Assembly: GCF_029784155.1 (NCBI RefSeq)
Contig: NC_073692.1
Coordinates: 161,477,582 to 161,541,581, forward strand
Source: Uranotaenia lowii
Taxonomy: Eukaryota > Arthropoda > Insecta > Diptera > Culicidae
Direction: 5' to 3'
DNA: 64,000 nucleotides
Below, in pieces: positions 10,211 through 19,000 of this stretch (the first letter of the stretch is position 1; each line of letters begins with the position of its first letter). The notes below the pieces were generated by a model. It ran no database searches, was not told the DNA's origin, and saw nothing but the letters and a program-made list of their open reading frames with translations. The translations under genes were made by a program, and so were the position numbers.

Positions 10211-10381
10211 GTTGAGTTTCGTATTACCCTCCTCGTCGCCAGTTGTCGAGTCTCCGATTCCGAGAGTAAAGAGCTTCCTATTTCGGTTTTCCACTTCCGT
10301 AAATCTTCCGGCGTCACCACTTTTCACGTCCGCTTCTTTTACACACTCCCGATAGATTACCCGCCACTTGTACACGCTCAT
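10211..10381 (-). CDS. proposed exon 1: 57-codon N-terminal extension starting in the LTR
   Basis: An open frame begins at ATG 10381 inside the 5' LTR, crosses the LTR edge at 10244 and the primer-binding site, and reaches AAC at 10211, where GTAAGT follows. It encodes a charged peptide of 57 residues (starting MSVYKWRVIY, ending EGNTKLN) and joins gag in phase 0 if intron 1 is removed. The ATG is only about 65 nt from the LTR start, so transcription would have to start very close upstream. A small upstream ATG with a quick stop precedes it. The alternative is that translation starts at ATG 9493 and this frame is untranslated leader. Confidence 0.45.
10231..10241 (-). promoter_or_regulatory. 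primer-binding site, tRNA-Ser type
   Basis: Two nucleotides past the 5' LTR the minus strand reads TGGCGACGAGG. This is complementary to a tRNA 3' end of the form CCTCGTCGCCA, which from memory is the end of insect tRNA-Ser(GCU). Mag-clade elements are known to use tRNA-Ser primers. Confidence 0.75.
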
Positions 10382-10446
10382 TATCTATTCCTTATTTTTA
10401 ATACACGATCGTTAAGTTTTAGACATTCTTTTATTAGAACCCTACA
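10244..10446 (-). repeat. 5' LTR of the retrotransposon
   Basis: 203 bp, identical by eye to 5001-5203. It must hold the promoter. A TATTAAAAAT stretch lies about 30 nt upstream of the ATG at 10381 on the minus strand and could serve as a weak TATA-like element. Confidence 0.93.
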
Positions 10447-10451
10447 CTGAA
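10447..10451. repeat. target-site duplication CTGAA, right
   Basis: Matches 4996-5000 and is followed by transposon A sequence (ATTTTAAAGGTGTGTGTTTAG), aligning to the equivalent place in transposon C at about 15875. Confidence 0.85.
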
Positions 10452-10527
10452 CACCCCTCATTTTAAAGGTGTGTGTTTAGAATGTTGCTCCTATTTTGAT
10501 TTTGGAATTCACTCTTCAGTTGTCAAA

Positions 10528-11512
10528 ATGCCGTCCAAGGAAGAAGAGCAGCGTATCAAAATTTTGCTCACGCATCGCGAAAATCAGAGCTACTCGCATG
10601 CAAAGCTGACAAAATCGCAAAAAGTTGTCAATTCGACCATTACAAATGTAATTAAAGTGTTAAGGGAACGGTTGTCGACAGCCAGGAAGTCTGGATCGGG
10701 GGGAAATCGGAAACCGGAAGCCGCTAAAACGACAAAGAGAGTTGCTGGTAGTTTCAAGCGAAACCCTGACCTCTCTCTCTCCGAGATGCCGCAAATAAGA
10801 TGGGTGTATCGTCTACAACCATGCATCGAGCCAAAAAACCGAGCTGGACTATCGACTTACAAGAAGGTAGTGACACCAAATCGCGATGATAAACAAAATA
10901 CGACGGCCAAAGCGCGATGCCGGAGGCTGTACACGACGATGCTGACGAAGTTTGACTGCGTGGTAATAAACGACGAAACCTACGTCAAAGCCGACTATAA
11001 GCAGCTTCCTGGACAGGAGTTTTATACGGCAAAAGGAAGGGGAAAGGTGTCAAATATTTTCAAGTACATGAAATTGTTAAAGTTCGCGAAGAAATATCTG
11101 GTTTGGCAAGCCATCTGTACCTGTGGCTTGCAGCATTTTCATAGCTTCCGGGACTGTCAACCAAGAAATTTACGTGAAAGAGTGTTTGAATAAACGTCTG
11201 CTGCCTTTCCTGAAGAAACACGGTTGTTCCGTACTGTTTTGACCGGATTTGGCATCTTGTCATTAAGGTAAAAAGACCATGGAGTGGTACGCCGCCAACA
11301 ACGTGCAGGTAGTTCTCAAAGACAAGAACCCTCCCAACACGCCAGAGCTCCGCCCAATTGAGAAATACTGGACTATTGTCAAGCGGAACTTAAAGAAGAC
11401 CAAAAAACTGCTAAGGACGAGCAGCAGTTCAAGGCAAACTGGCTTTCTGCGGCGAAGAGGTTGGACAAGGTGGCTGTACAAAATCTGATGGCAGGGGCAG
11501 CGTAAGGCCCGG
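10528..11512 (+). pseudogene. transposase of element A, broken
   Basis: Starts MPSKEEEQRIK at 10528, the same start as in element C. It keeps an N-terminal HTH-like region and the first catalytic Asp context (NDETYVKAD, where C has MDDETYVKAD). Breaks compared with C are a small insertion in the CTCTCT run near 10780, a deletion near 11126 and a TGG-to-TGA change at about 11240. The last third is readable in another frame (TPELRPIEKYW at about 11340-11370). The 3' end is cut by the 310-bp insertion at 11526. It cannot make an active transposase. Confidence 0.88.
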
Positions 11513-11525
11513 CCATTCGGATTTG

Positions 11526-11835
11526 ATATTTAAAAACAACTCGAAAACCAAAACAGTCCACAGTGCAAAGTTCGGATGCAGAAAATTGTAAAACTCCCAA
11601 AATTCAATAGAAAAACGAATATTCTACGAAAATTCGTCAGCAAAACCCAATGACAGCAGTTCAAGATAAGCCGAATCAAACTTAACAAGAAAACGACACT
11701 TTATCGCCCCTGATGAAGATCCAATAAGGATCGAAACGTTGGAGTAAAAAACAGTCGTTTTTACTTAAAAATCCGAGACTGATAGCCGTTAAAAATCCCT
11801 AAAAAATCAACCAAAACAGTCGTTCCATTCAAAAA
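11526..11835 (+). mobile_element. 310-bp insert in A with a hammerhead-like core
   Basis: Flanked by GATTTG at 11520-11525 and 11836-11841, with the empty site visible in element C at about 18850. There is no ORF and no obvious TIR. It contains three 'aacagtc' motifs and a CTGATGA-stem-GAAAC motif at 11710-11737. A SINE or a fragment of a Penelope-like or other retroelement is possible; I cannot classify it. Confidence 0.7.
11710..11737 (+). ncRNA. hammerhead-ribozyme-like core, probably inactive
   Basis: CTGATGA, then a 5-bp stem GATCC/GGATC with an AATAA loop, then GAAAC. This resembles the hammerhead core (CUGANGA - stem II - GAAA), but one extra A lies before stem II, and I cannot draw convincing stems I and III around it. 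Similar motifs are frequent near the ends of animal retroelements. Confidence 0.25.
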
Positions 11836-11927
11836 GATTTGGAAAAGCAGAATTCCAACTGAATATTTTTCTTGAATTTTATACTTATTAATCTAGACCA
11901 AGAAATTTAATTTAAGTTTTTTTAGTA

Positions 11928-13219
11928 AAGTCTGCTTCATTTAATATTGGAACACAAACAATTGCGTGTAGTTCAGTCATTTATTAACGAATTCATAATT
12001 TGTTTTTCATACAAATGTAGCATTTTCTTTACTCTTTCATAAAAAAAAATTAAAAAAATTATTCATTGCTGTTTCGAAGAAATTTTCGTACTTTTCCCGT
12101 AATACGGCACATTAGGCGGCGCACACCCTTTTCGTCCACCGTTTTGGCGATTTGATTCCACCAGTTCTTCATTTGAGTCATGTTCCTAACAAGTTTTCCC
12201 TTTGCCTTGAGCCTCCGCTTCGTGATTGCCCAGTATTTCTCTATCGGCCGGAACTGGGGGCAGTTTGGGGGGTTGAGGTCCTTCGGTATTACGCTGACCC
12301 CGTTCGTTGCGTACCATTCCATAACCGTTTTGCTGTAATGGCAGCTTCCGAGGTCCGACCAAAACATTACTGGACGGTCGTGGGCACGAATAAACGGCAG
12401 AACCCGTTTCTGTAGGCACTCTTTTTTGTAGACTTCTGATGTCATTGTCTTGTCAGTGAGAAAGACTTTGGTTTTCTGTCCACAACTGCATATCCCCTGC
12501 CAAATCATGTACTTGCGGGCGAATTTATCCGCAAACACGAACTTAAATTTTGCAGGTACATCCCCCCGAGCCGTCGCCAAATAAAATTTTTGACCTGGGA
12601 TTTGCCCAAAGTCCGCCTTCACGTAGGTCTCATCGTCCATCAGAATACATCCGTCGAACTTGGTCGTACAGCTTTCGAGCACGGATTCTGGCCACATTGT
12701 TCTGCTTCAGCGTCCGATTTGGCTGTTTGTTGGCTCGGAATGACCTTATTCCTTCCCGGAGACGAATTCTTTGCACCGTACTGTGAGCGGCCTGGAACTT
12801 ATTGGCCAAATCGCGGTCTGAAAGATTGTGATTCCTCTTGACGGCCTTGATGACATTCCCACGCAGTTTCCGGTCGACAGTTCCACTCCGACGCTTCGAA
12901 TGCGCCTTCCGAGCCGTCGTCAATGTTTCCTTGTACTGCTTGATAACACGCCATACGGTATTTCTGGGCATTTTAAGCTGTTTAGCTAGCTTCGATGCCG
13001 ACAACAATGGATTTTCAAGAAAACTGTGCACAATTTGATCTCTCCGTTCGGCTTCCATGGCGGTTGTTTACAAAATGCTATCGTTTGGTGTTATGACATA
13101 AATACATGGTGAAAGGTAATGAATTTCCCGACACGTGGGGGAAAAAAGTTTCCAATTCGTCCACTAGGAGCGCCACAATGAGCAAAAGAATTTGTTCCAA
13201 TATTAAATGAAGCAGACTT
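11928..13219 (-). mobile_element. ITmD37E-type transposon B, nearly intact
   Basis: 1,292 bp with TIRs identical over at least 27 bp (starting AAGTCTGCTTCATTTAATA) and TA duplications at 11926-11927 and 13220-13221. It sits in the tail of element A; removing it joins 'tttttttagta' to 'aacgatttcac', matching element C. Its TIRs differ from those of A and C, so it is a separate subfamily. Confidence 0.93.
12059..13058 (-). pseudogene. transposase of element B, one small deletion
   Basis: On the minus strand, ATG 13058 opens a frame to 12630 with paired helix-turn-helix regions (SASKLAKQLKMPRNTVWRV and SDRDLANKFQAAHSTVQRI). A second frame (12697-12059) continues with MDDETYVKAD, FWSDLGSCHY and RPIEKYWAITKRR. 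Thirty-seven residues separate the second Asp and the Glu (DD37E). The two frames are offset near 12670. Alignment to element C (CTGTAC...AAGTT) suggests a deletion of about 11 nt between KLYD and KFDG. Otherwise full length (about 335 residues). The protein would bind the TIRs and carry out cut-and-paste transposition; as read it is frameshifted. Confidence 0.9.
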
Positions 13220-13508
13220 TAAACGATTTCACCGATTTACACGCGTTTTCTCTTGACCAAATTTTGACCGTATCACCCTTTTTTTCAGAATAAAGACGTT
13301 TTCGATTTTTTTTTATGTTCTGTTGCCTATTTTGAGAAAAAACGACGTAATAGAAAGACTATTGAACCAATGAATTGAACCAATGAATTGAAATTGAGGA
13401 TAAAGTTTGATTTTTTCCAGTGTAGGTCAGTGAACTTTGTAAAAGTTTTCCATGAAAAAAGCGGGACATTATGGGGAAAAAGCGGAACAGCGGGACATTC
13501 AAAAAAAA

Positions 13509-13532
13509 AGCGGGACATGTCCCGCTTTTGCG
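13509..13532. repeat. 24-nt perfect palindrome
   Basis: AAAAGCGGGACA followed by its exact reverse complement. Other GCGGGACA copies lie just upstream (about 13460 and 13490). Probably the core of a decayed MITE; no boundaries found. Confidence 0.7.
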
Positions 13533-14576
13533 ATACGGATAGCAACCATAGGTTAAGAAAAAAAAATCATACTCACATGCGGCGAGGGAAAGAAACAATC
13601 TGTTGGTTTTTGTTCTCAATCCTCGAACGTTCTGATAGTAGATGCTGACGGGACGTTTTGAATCAGGCTGGACGGGTGGGGTGATGAAAGAGGAGTGATG
13701 ATCAACTGGGCTAGTTGTTTGGATATGCGCAAACCTTGTGACATAACCCTAACTGCGAGGCTATTAGAGTAAAGTCACAAGGTTTTGCACACTTTCTTAT
13801 GAGGTGTCGCTCTGAAGAGATCGTGTAGCTTCAAGCTTCGAAAGCTGTTGAGCCGAAGTTGAGCATGATGCATTTGAAGAGTTCACTGATAACAAAATAC
13901 ATAACCGAGAAGGTGGTGATCACTTTTAAGTTTTAATGCTGTTTTCAGCATAAACATTCATGTTGCATTACAGTTAAATCGCGTCACATTTTATCTACCA
14001 GCGTTAATAAATAAGTGGTAATATGTTAAGTGGAAAGGTTCAAATAGCTCTGTGAGCAGCAATAAAAAGGTAAAGACTAACTTGATTTGAAAATTATTCA
14101 TCACGAAGTAAGCTGTTCTTACCAAGTACAACAACCATGCAAAGCACACTCTGGCGGCTGTGTTTCAGTTCAGAATCACCGTCTAATCTGAAAGGTTGGG
14201 GTTTGAATGATTAGAAAAAGTAGCAATATGAACAACTACATGAAGCTATTCCTGAACGAATACCGATACTTCATGATCTATTTAGTTATCATCATAAGAT
14301 TTTAAACCAAAATGTCTATTAATTCAAACCTGTCTAAAGGTTCATGAAATTGTTAGGCAGAATTTGTTAGAAGTTGAGATGAGCAGGTTATATCTTCTCC
14401 AGATCTTATCTTATGAAGATTTTTTTACTCGATACTTTGATAAATAACAAGGCCACAATCTTTCAAATAAATCAAACAAGATTCACAGACCATGCTTCTG
14501 AGTGATTTAAGAATTCAATATATTGACATTAACAGTGCAAGTCGTTAAATTCCATAAATTTTATTTCCACTTTCAG

Positions 14577-14856
14577 CTGCCAGATTTCCCACATACTCGT
14601 AATTTTGAAAATTGCGATACGTGAGCCCTTTTTCAAGCATATTAACACGCTTTACGACATCGCCAACAGCCAGTTAGCCGGTGTTGAGTATTTATATCAC
14701 TACCATATGTTCTGCTGTCGAGTTCCCGATGGCAACATATCACTGATGCTTAAAGCTCCAGCGTACCCCCATCACCCGAAAAACCACGGCATCGATTTGT
14801 CGAAACCACAAATCTCAATCTGTTGCTGCGGATTCCCATATTCATTGGTGAAATGA
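14577..14856 (+). other. possible exon-like open stretch, unidentified
   Basis: A good acceptor-like sequence (TTTTATTTCCACTTTCAG) ends at 14576, and the frame is then open for about 92 codons to a stop at 14854-14856. The translated text contains VPDGNISLML and DLSKPQISICCCG and matches no family I recognise. Base composition is less AT-rich than the surroundings. It could be a terminal exon, a conserved non-coding island or chance. Confidence 0.15.
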
Positions 14857-15874
14857 TGTCCCATAAAACACGCGTCCGGACATACGCTTGGGGATTTCGA
14901 AAGCAAGAGTGGGGAAAAAAATCCATCCGAAATCGAACACTTTGCGCTTAACTATACAACACGCCTCGACATACGCAACGCATCGCTCGGTTGCCCTCGT
15001 CTCCTCGTTCGGTGTACGCATGAAGCCCGCTTTAAGAGTCGCTGGAATGGAGCTCAAGAGAAAAGTTCCGGGGGAAAAAAACATCCGCGAAACATGATAC
15101 CTACATCGAGCCAGCCTTTCACGCCTTTTGGGATGTCCCTGTGTGGATCGAAATCACAGAAACATCCCGAACTCGATATGCGGCCCTGGCAAATTGGACA
15201 TTAATCAGCATCATTGTTCAGGGATTTTCCGCCGATTCCGATTGGTCCTTGCTGGTTTTCGCTGGGCCCCCGGAACCGATAATGATCTGTTGGATCGGAT
15301 ATGGATATTATATTAAATCGAGAGTGTGGTTGGTCTCAGCTCTGCCAGTGAGTCCTCTCCGTTAGCTAGTGATAATCGTTCGGATTTCTATAATTAGTGA
15401 GCCCTCGGGAGAGTAGCTACAACCGGAGCGTATGAAATTTTTATGGTACCTGTTTATTTATAAATTTATTAGCTCACCAGCCGTGAATAAATCATCCCAA
15501 AATGAGCACTTTCCAATCAGTGATTCCGGTATAAATGATAGCCCGGAATGTTTATTTGTTTGATGTTCAAACGATGAACCAGACTTTTTATGGGAAAAAT
15601 GACTGACTCAAAAAACTTTAGATGAAAAATTCAACTTACTTCTTCGATCGCACATAAGAGTATAAAGAACAAAAATTTGGTCAAAAGTGTTTTTGATGTT
15701 TATACTCAGTCATACATTTGAATATCTTGGGATCAGACTATTAAAATGATATTAAAGTTTAAGAAAACAATTTTTAGCCAATTCAATCACCCAAAGGGTG
15801 ATACGGTAAAAATTTGGTCAATATCAACTTGACGTATTTCTTTCAACTTTGCATTTAAAAAATTTTGATTTTTA

Positions 15875-15876
<2 letters not shown>

Positions 15877-15909
<33 letters not shown>
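15877..15909. repeat. (GT)n microsatellite
   Basis: About 16 GT dinucleotides in the leader of element C. Element A has only 'ggtgtgtgtttag' at the same site, so this is an expansion of a short GT run. Confidence 0.9.
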
Positions 15910-15912
<3 letters not shown>

Positions 15913-15959
15913 AATGTTGCTCTTATTTTGATTTTGGAATTCACTTTTCAGTTGTCAAT

Positions 15960-16049
15960 ATGCCGTCCAAGGAAGAAGAGCAGCGTATCAAAATCCGAGC
16001 TACTTGCACGCAAAGCTGGCGAAATCACTAAAAGTTGCCAAATCAACCG
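15960..16049 (+). pseudogene. transposase of element C, N-terminal piece
   Basis: Starts MPSKEEEQRIKI. A deletion of about 20-25 nt compared with element A follows and shifts the frame, and element D then interrupts the gene at 16053. Confidence 0.8.
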
Positions 16050-16052
16050 TTA

Positions 16053-17965
16053 GAGCAAGTTCACTGGTTGAGATGGAGTTGGAAATTTCGAAGGTTTACA
16101 ACACATCACAACACATTTCCCGTACACCGGTGTTGGGAAAATCTGATATTCGAACAGTTTCGCGCTGCAAAATTTGTATCGTATAACACTTTTTGGCTGA
16201 GGGTGATATAAAAACACGATGTTTTGCAACACCGAACCGAGTGATAGAGTCGGCGTTGCAATACAGTATTCGTGCATGAAACGCTTAGGTGCTGCCATCT
16301 ATCTTATGCTCAAAACCTCAGTTGAGGGGAAAATAAAGGAAATTGAGCAATTTCAGGATTAAAACATAAAGTTATATTTTCTTTTTTTTTTTTTAATCTT
16401 TTATCACTTAAATTGATACGAATTGCAATGAAGTTAATTAACTCTTTAAAACTTACAGCCAATTTTTTTCATGCCCTTGCCAATCGAATAGATTTTGAGG
16501 CGCAGAGATGCCAGATAGCTGTGTGAATAAATAAATTCTGTTGGTATGTTTTGTTTGAGCCGTTTTCGGGAGTAGGAAATTGTTTCGCTTTTTTATTTGA
16601 AAAAGATATTCCGTCGGAATGTACGGTAACAAGTTCAGAACGCCGTCTTTAATGGATCCATCATCTTAAGAAAACGGAACCCTCGCTGTTGATTCGACAA
16701 GTGTCAATCATATCAAACGTAAGGCGTCGTATCGGGAGTAAAATTCAGCTTGTGTCTGAAATATCTATACTTTTTATTTGTCACTTACTTAATTATCACT
16801 TTGAAAATGAAAGTTTTAGAAAGAGTTCAAAAACTTTATCAACTCGTGTTATCAAATGCACTCCAATACAAAACTCCTAATTCTGCAGAATACATTTTAA
16901 TATTGGGATGCATTATAACTTAAGGGGGGGGTAGGGTCTAACGGGTATAAAAAAACACCATTTTCACGATTTTTTTCTAGAGCTATCGTTCAAACAAATG
17001 TATTCAAATTTCTTGCATTATACAAAGCATTGTTAAAAGAACATTTAGTAATTTTTTCGTAGAAAAATATTGAAAAATGAGCCGGTGACGGAACATTTTC
17101 GAGGATGCCTTTTAGAAAACAGGATTTGCGGTGGACACTGTATCTCAGCACAGAATTATCTGAAGTCAAAAAATCAGAGCAAAATATTTTTAATAGATGT
17201 TTTTCTGGACCCCAACGTTTTTATTTAACTTAAAAATATTTTTATGAAATTTTTGTGGCTGTTTGAAGTAAAAACTACGATTTTTCACTTAAAAATCCGC
17301 CATTTTTCACCTGTAAAATCTCCCCAAAGTAAAAAAATCAAAAAAGAAAAACGTTGGGGTCTGGTATTTTATATGTAGAAAATATGTTCCAAATTTGAAA
17401 AGAATCGGATAAGTAGTTTTCAAATGACGGTGTCCACGGACTTTAAAAATGTGCTTTCGAGAAAAACGCGTTTAAAGTTTCTGCTCTTGCTTTCTTGCAG
17501 TATTAGATAGGAGGAGATAAAGGCCTATAACTTCTACAGTTTTGCTTCAATTGACTTGAAAATTTGACACAACATTCTTGAAATGTTTTACAATAAGAAA
17601 ATAAAAAAATAAAAAAATCGATTTTTTGAAAGTGTTAGACCCTACCCCCCCCTTAAACAATACTTATTCATACATATAACTAATAAAATTTTCATATTGG
17701 CACTACTATTTCAAGTTAATGATCAAGTAAAATGAATTTGATTTCAATTTTCAAACGGTGAATTCAAAATACAAATAGTCAGTAAAATTACTGAAAAGCA
17801 AATTCTCTTGGCATCGCTGGTTGCTTTCAATTTTATACCTTCGTATTCTATCACACCGGTGGACGGCCAAGCTTTTTGGTCTATATTTCACGATAGAAAA
17901 ATTCCCATCTGTGCTACAGACGTCAAAATTCCTACCACTTTTTCCCAACACCATTGGACTTGCTC
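16053..17965. mobile_element. TTA-flanked element D, non-autonomous
   Basis: The ends GAGCAAGTTCACTGG and, inverted, GAGCAAGTCCAATGG form a TIR of about 15 bp with two mismatches, flanked by TTA at 16050-16052 and 17966-17968. Element A shows the empty site (CCATTACAAAT). A 3-bp TTA duplication is typical of PIF/Harbinger elements (family knowledge). No transposase ORF. About 1.18 kb once element E is removed. Confidence 0.75.
16924..17652. mobile_element. TTAA-flanked element E inside D
   Basis: Inverted ends GGGGGGGGTAGGGTCTAAC are flanked by TTAA at 16920-16923 and 17653-17656. TTAA duplication is the hallmark of piggyBac-type transposition. 729 bp, no ORF. An internal inverted pair (GGACCCCAACG near 17212 and CGTTGGGGTC near 17352) lies in the middle. 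Confidence 0.82.
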
Positions 17966-18873
17966 TTACAAATGTAATTAAAGTGTTTCGGGAACGTTTG
18001 TCGACAGCCAGGAAGTCTGGATCTGGGGGAATTCGAAAACCGGAAGTCTCTGGGACGACAAAGAGAGTTGCCGGTAGTTTCAAGCGAAACCCTAACCTCT
18101 CTCTCCGAGATGCCGCAAATAAGCTGAGTGTATCGTCTACAACCGTGTATCGAGCCAAAAAACGAGCCGGACTATCGACTTACAAGAAGTTAGTGACACC
18201 AAATCGCGATGATAAACAAAATACGACGGCCAAAGCGCGATCCCGGAGGCTGTACACGACGATGCTGACGAAGTTTGACTGCGTGGTAATGGATGACGAA
18301 ACCTACGTCAAAGCCGACTACAAGCAGCTTCCGGGACAGGAGTTTTATACGGCAAAAGGAAGGGGAAAGGTAGCAGATATTTTCAAGCACATGAAACTGT
18401 CAAAGTTCGCGAAGAAATATCTGGTTTGGCAAGCCATCTGTACCTGTGGCTTAAAAAGCGGCATTTTCATAGCTTCCGGGACTGTCAACCAAGAAATTTA
18501 CGTGAAAGAGTGTTTGAATAAACGTCTGCTGCTTTTCCTGAAGAAACACGGTTGTTCCGTACTGTTTTGGCCGGATTTGGCATCTTGCCATTACGGTAAA
18601 AAGGCCATGGAGTGGTACGCCGCCAACAACATGCAGGTGGTTCCCAAGGACAAGAACTCTCCCAACACGCCAGAGCTCCGCCCAATTGAGAAATACTGGG
18701 CTATTGTCAAGCGGAATCTAAAGAAGACCAAAAAATCTGCTAAGGACGAGCAGCAGTTCAAGGAAAACTGGCTTTCTGAGGCGAAGAAGTTGGACAAGGT
18801 GGCTGTACAAAATCTGATGGCAGGGGTTAAGCGTAAGGCCCGGCAATTCGGATTTGGAAAAGCGGAAGCCTAA
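17821..18873 (+). CDS. chimeric ORF: D-derived start fused to intact DDE domain of C
   Basis: 350 codons. The first 49 or so come from the end of element D; the rest, from TNVIKV at 17969, is the transposase of C. The catalytic region is complete: MDDETYVKAD, FWPDLASCHYGKKAMEWY and NTPELRPIEKYW, with 37 residues between the second Asp and the Glu (DD37E). A second helix-turn-helix remains (SLRDAANKLSVSSTTVYRAKK), while the first DNA-binding helices are lost. Probably a relic kept open by chance, since its ATG is an accident of the insertion. Expression is unknown. Confidence 0.7.
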   Translation: MLSILYLRILSHRWTAKLFGLYFTIEKFPSVLQTSKFLPLFPNTIGLALTNVIKVFRERLSTARKSGSGGIRKPEVSGTTKRVAGSFKRNPNLSLRDAANKLSVSSTTVYRAKKRAGLSTYKKLVTPNRDDKQNTTAKARSRRLYTTMLTKFDCVVMDDETYVKADYKQLPGQEFYTAKGRGKVADIFKHMKLSKFAKKYLVWQAICTCGLKSGIFIASGTVNQEIYVKECLNKRLLLFLKKHGCSVLFWPDLASCHYGKKAMEWYAANNMQVVPKDKNSPNTPELRPIEKYWAIVKRNLKKTKKSAKDEQQFKENWLSEAKKLDKVAVQNLMAGVKRKARQFGFGKAEA

Positions 18874-19000
18874 TTGAATATTTTTCTTGACTTTTATACT
18901 AATTAAACTTGAAAAAGAAATTTAATTTGATTTTTTAAATAAACGATTTCACTGATTTACACGCGTTTTCCCTTGACCAAATTTTGACCGTATCACCCTT

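Larger units (their letters stand above)
5001..10446 (-). mobile_element. Ty3/gypsy (Mag-like) LTR retrotransposon, apparently intron-bearing
   Basis: A complete 5,446-bp element on the minus strand: 203-bp LTRs at both ends, TG...CA termini, 5-bp CTGAA duplication, primer-binding site, Gag, protease, RT, RNase H, integrase and a purine tract. The order PR-RT-RH-INT is that of Ty3/gypsy, and there is no env. The LTRs show no difference by eye over 203 nt, so insertion is recent. The coding region is broken three times, but every break is a GT...AG interval in phase 0 (10210-9494, 8596-8530, 7467-7351, read on the minus strand). Removing all three gives one frame of about 1,415 codons. It sits in the 5' part of transposon A. 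Mag-clade placement rests on the tRNA-Ser-type primer site and is a family-level guess. Confidence 0.9.
4926..13280 (+). mobile_element. ITmD37E-type Tc1/mariner transposon A, split by three insertions
   Basis: The left TIR AAGGGTGATACGGTC begins at 4926 and its inverted partner ends at 13280. The element's own DNA is 4926-5000, 10452-11525, 11842-11927 and 13222-13280, about 1.29 kb in total, matching the 1,292 bp of element B and about 1,291 bp of element C after insertions are removed. The interrupting pieces are an LTR retrotransposon (5001-10446), a 310-bp insert (11526-11835) and transposon B (11928-13219). Comparison with element C, which shares the same TIRs and transposase, gives the empty site for each insertion. 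TA target duplications at the outer ends are no longer recognisable. Confidence 0.88.
13281..15793. other. non-coding stretch with a palindrome and a less AT-rich island
   Basis: 13425-13545 contains repeated GCGGGACA motifs and a perfect 24-nt palindrome, probably part of a MITE. 13640-14560 is plain non-repetitive sequence. 14577-15380 is less AT-rich with a possible exon (listed separately). 15380-15793 is AT-rich with nothing recognised. Confidence 0.45.
15794..19000 (+). mobile_element. ITmD37E-type transposon C, split by nested insertions
   Basis: The TIR AAGGGTGATACGGTA begins at 15794 and its inverted partner ends at 19000 with TA following; the left TA is not preserved. Own DNA is 15794-16052 and 17969-19000, about 1,291 bp. 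Same subfamily as element A (same TIRs and the same MPSKEEEQRIK start). The 5' untranslated part contains a GT microsatellite. Confidence 0.9.

Noticed and set aside
11710..11737. Active hammerhead ribozyme
   Set aside because: An extra A before stem II and no convincing stems I and III; kept only as a low-confidence resemblance.
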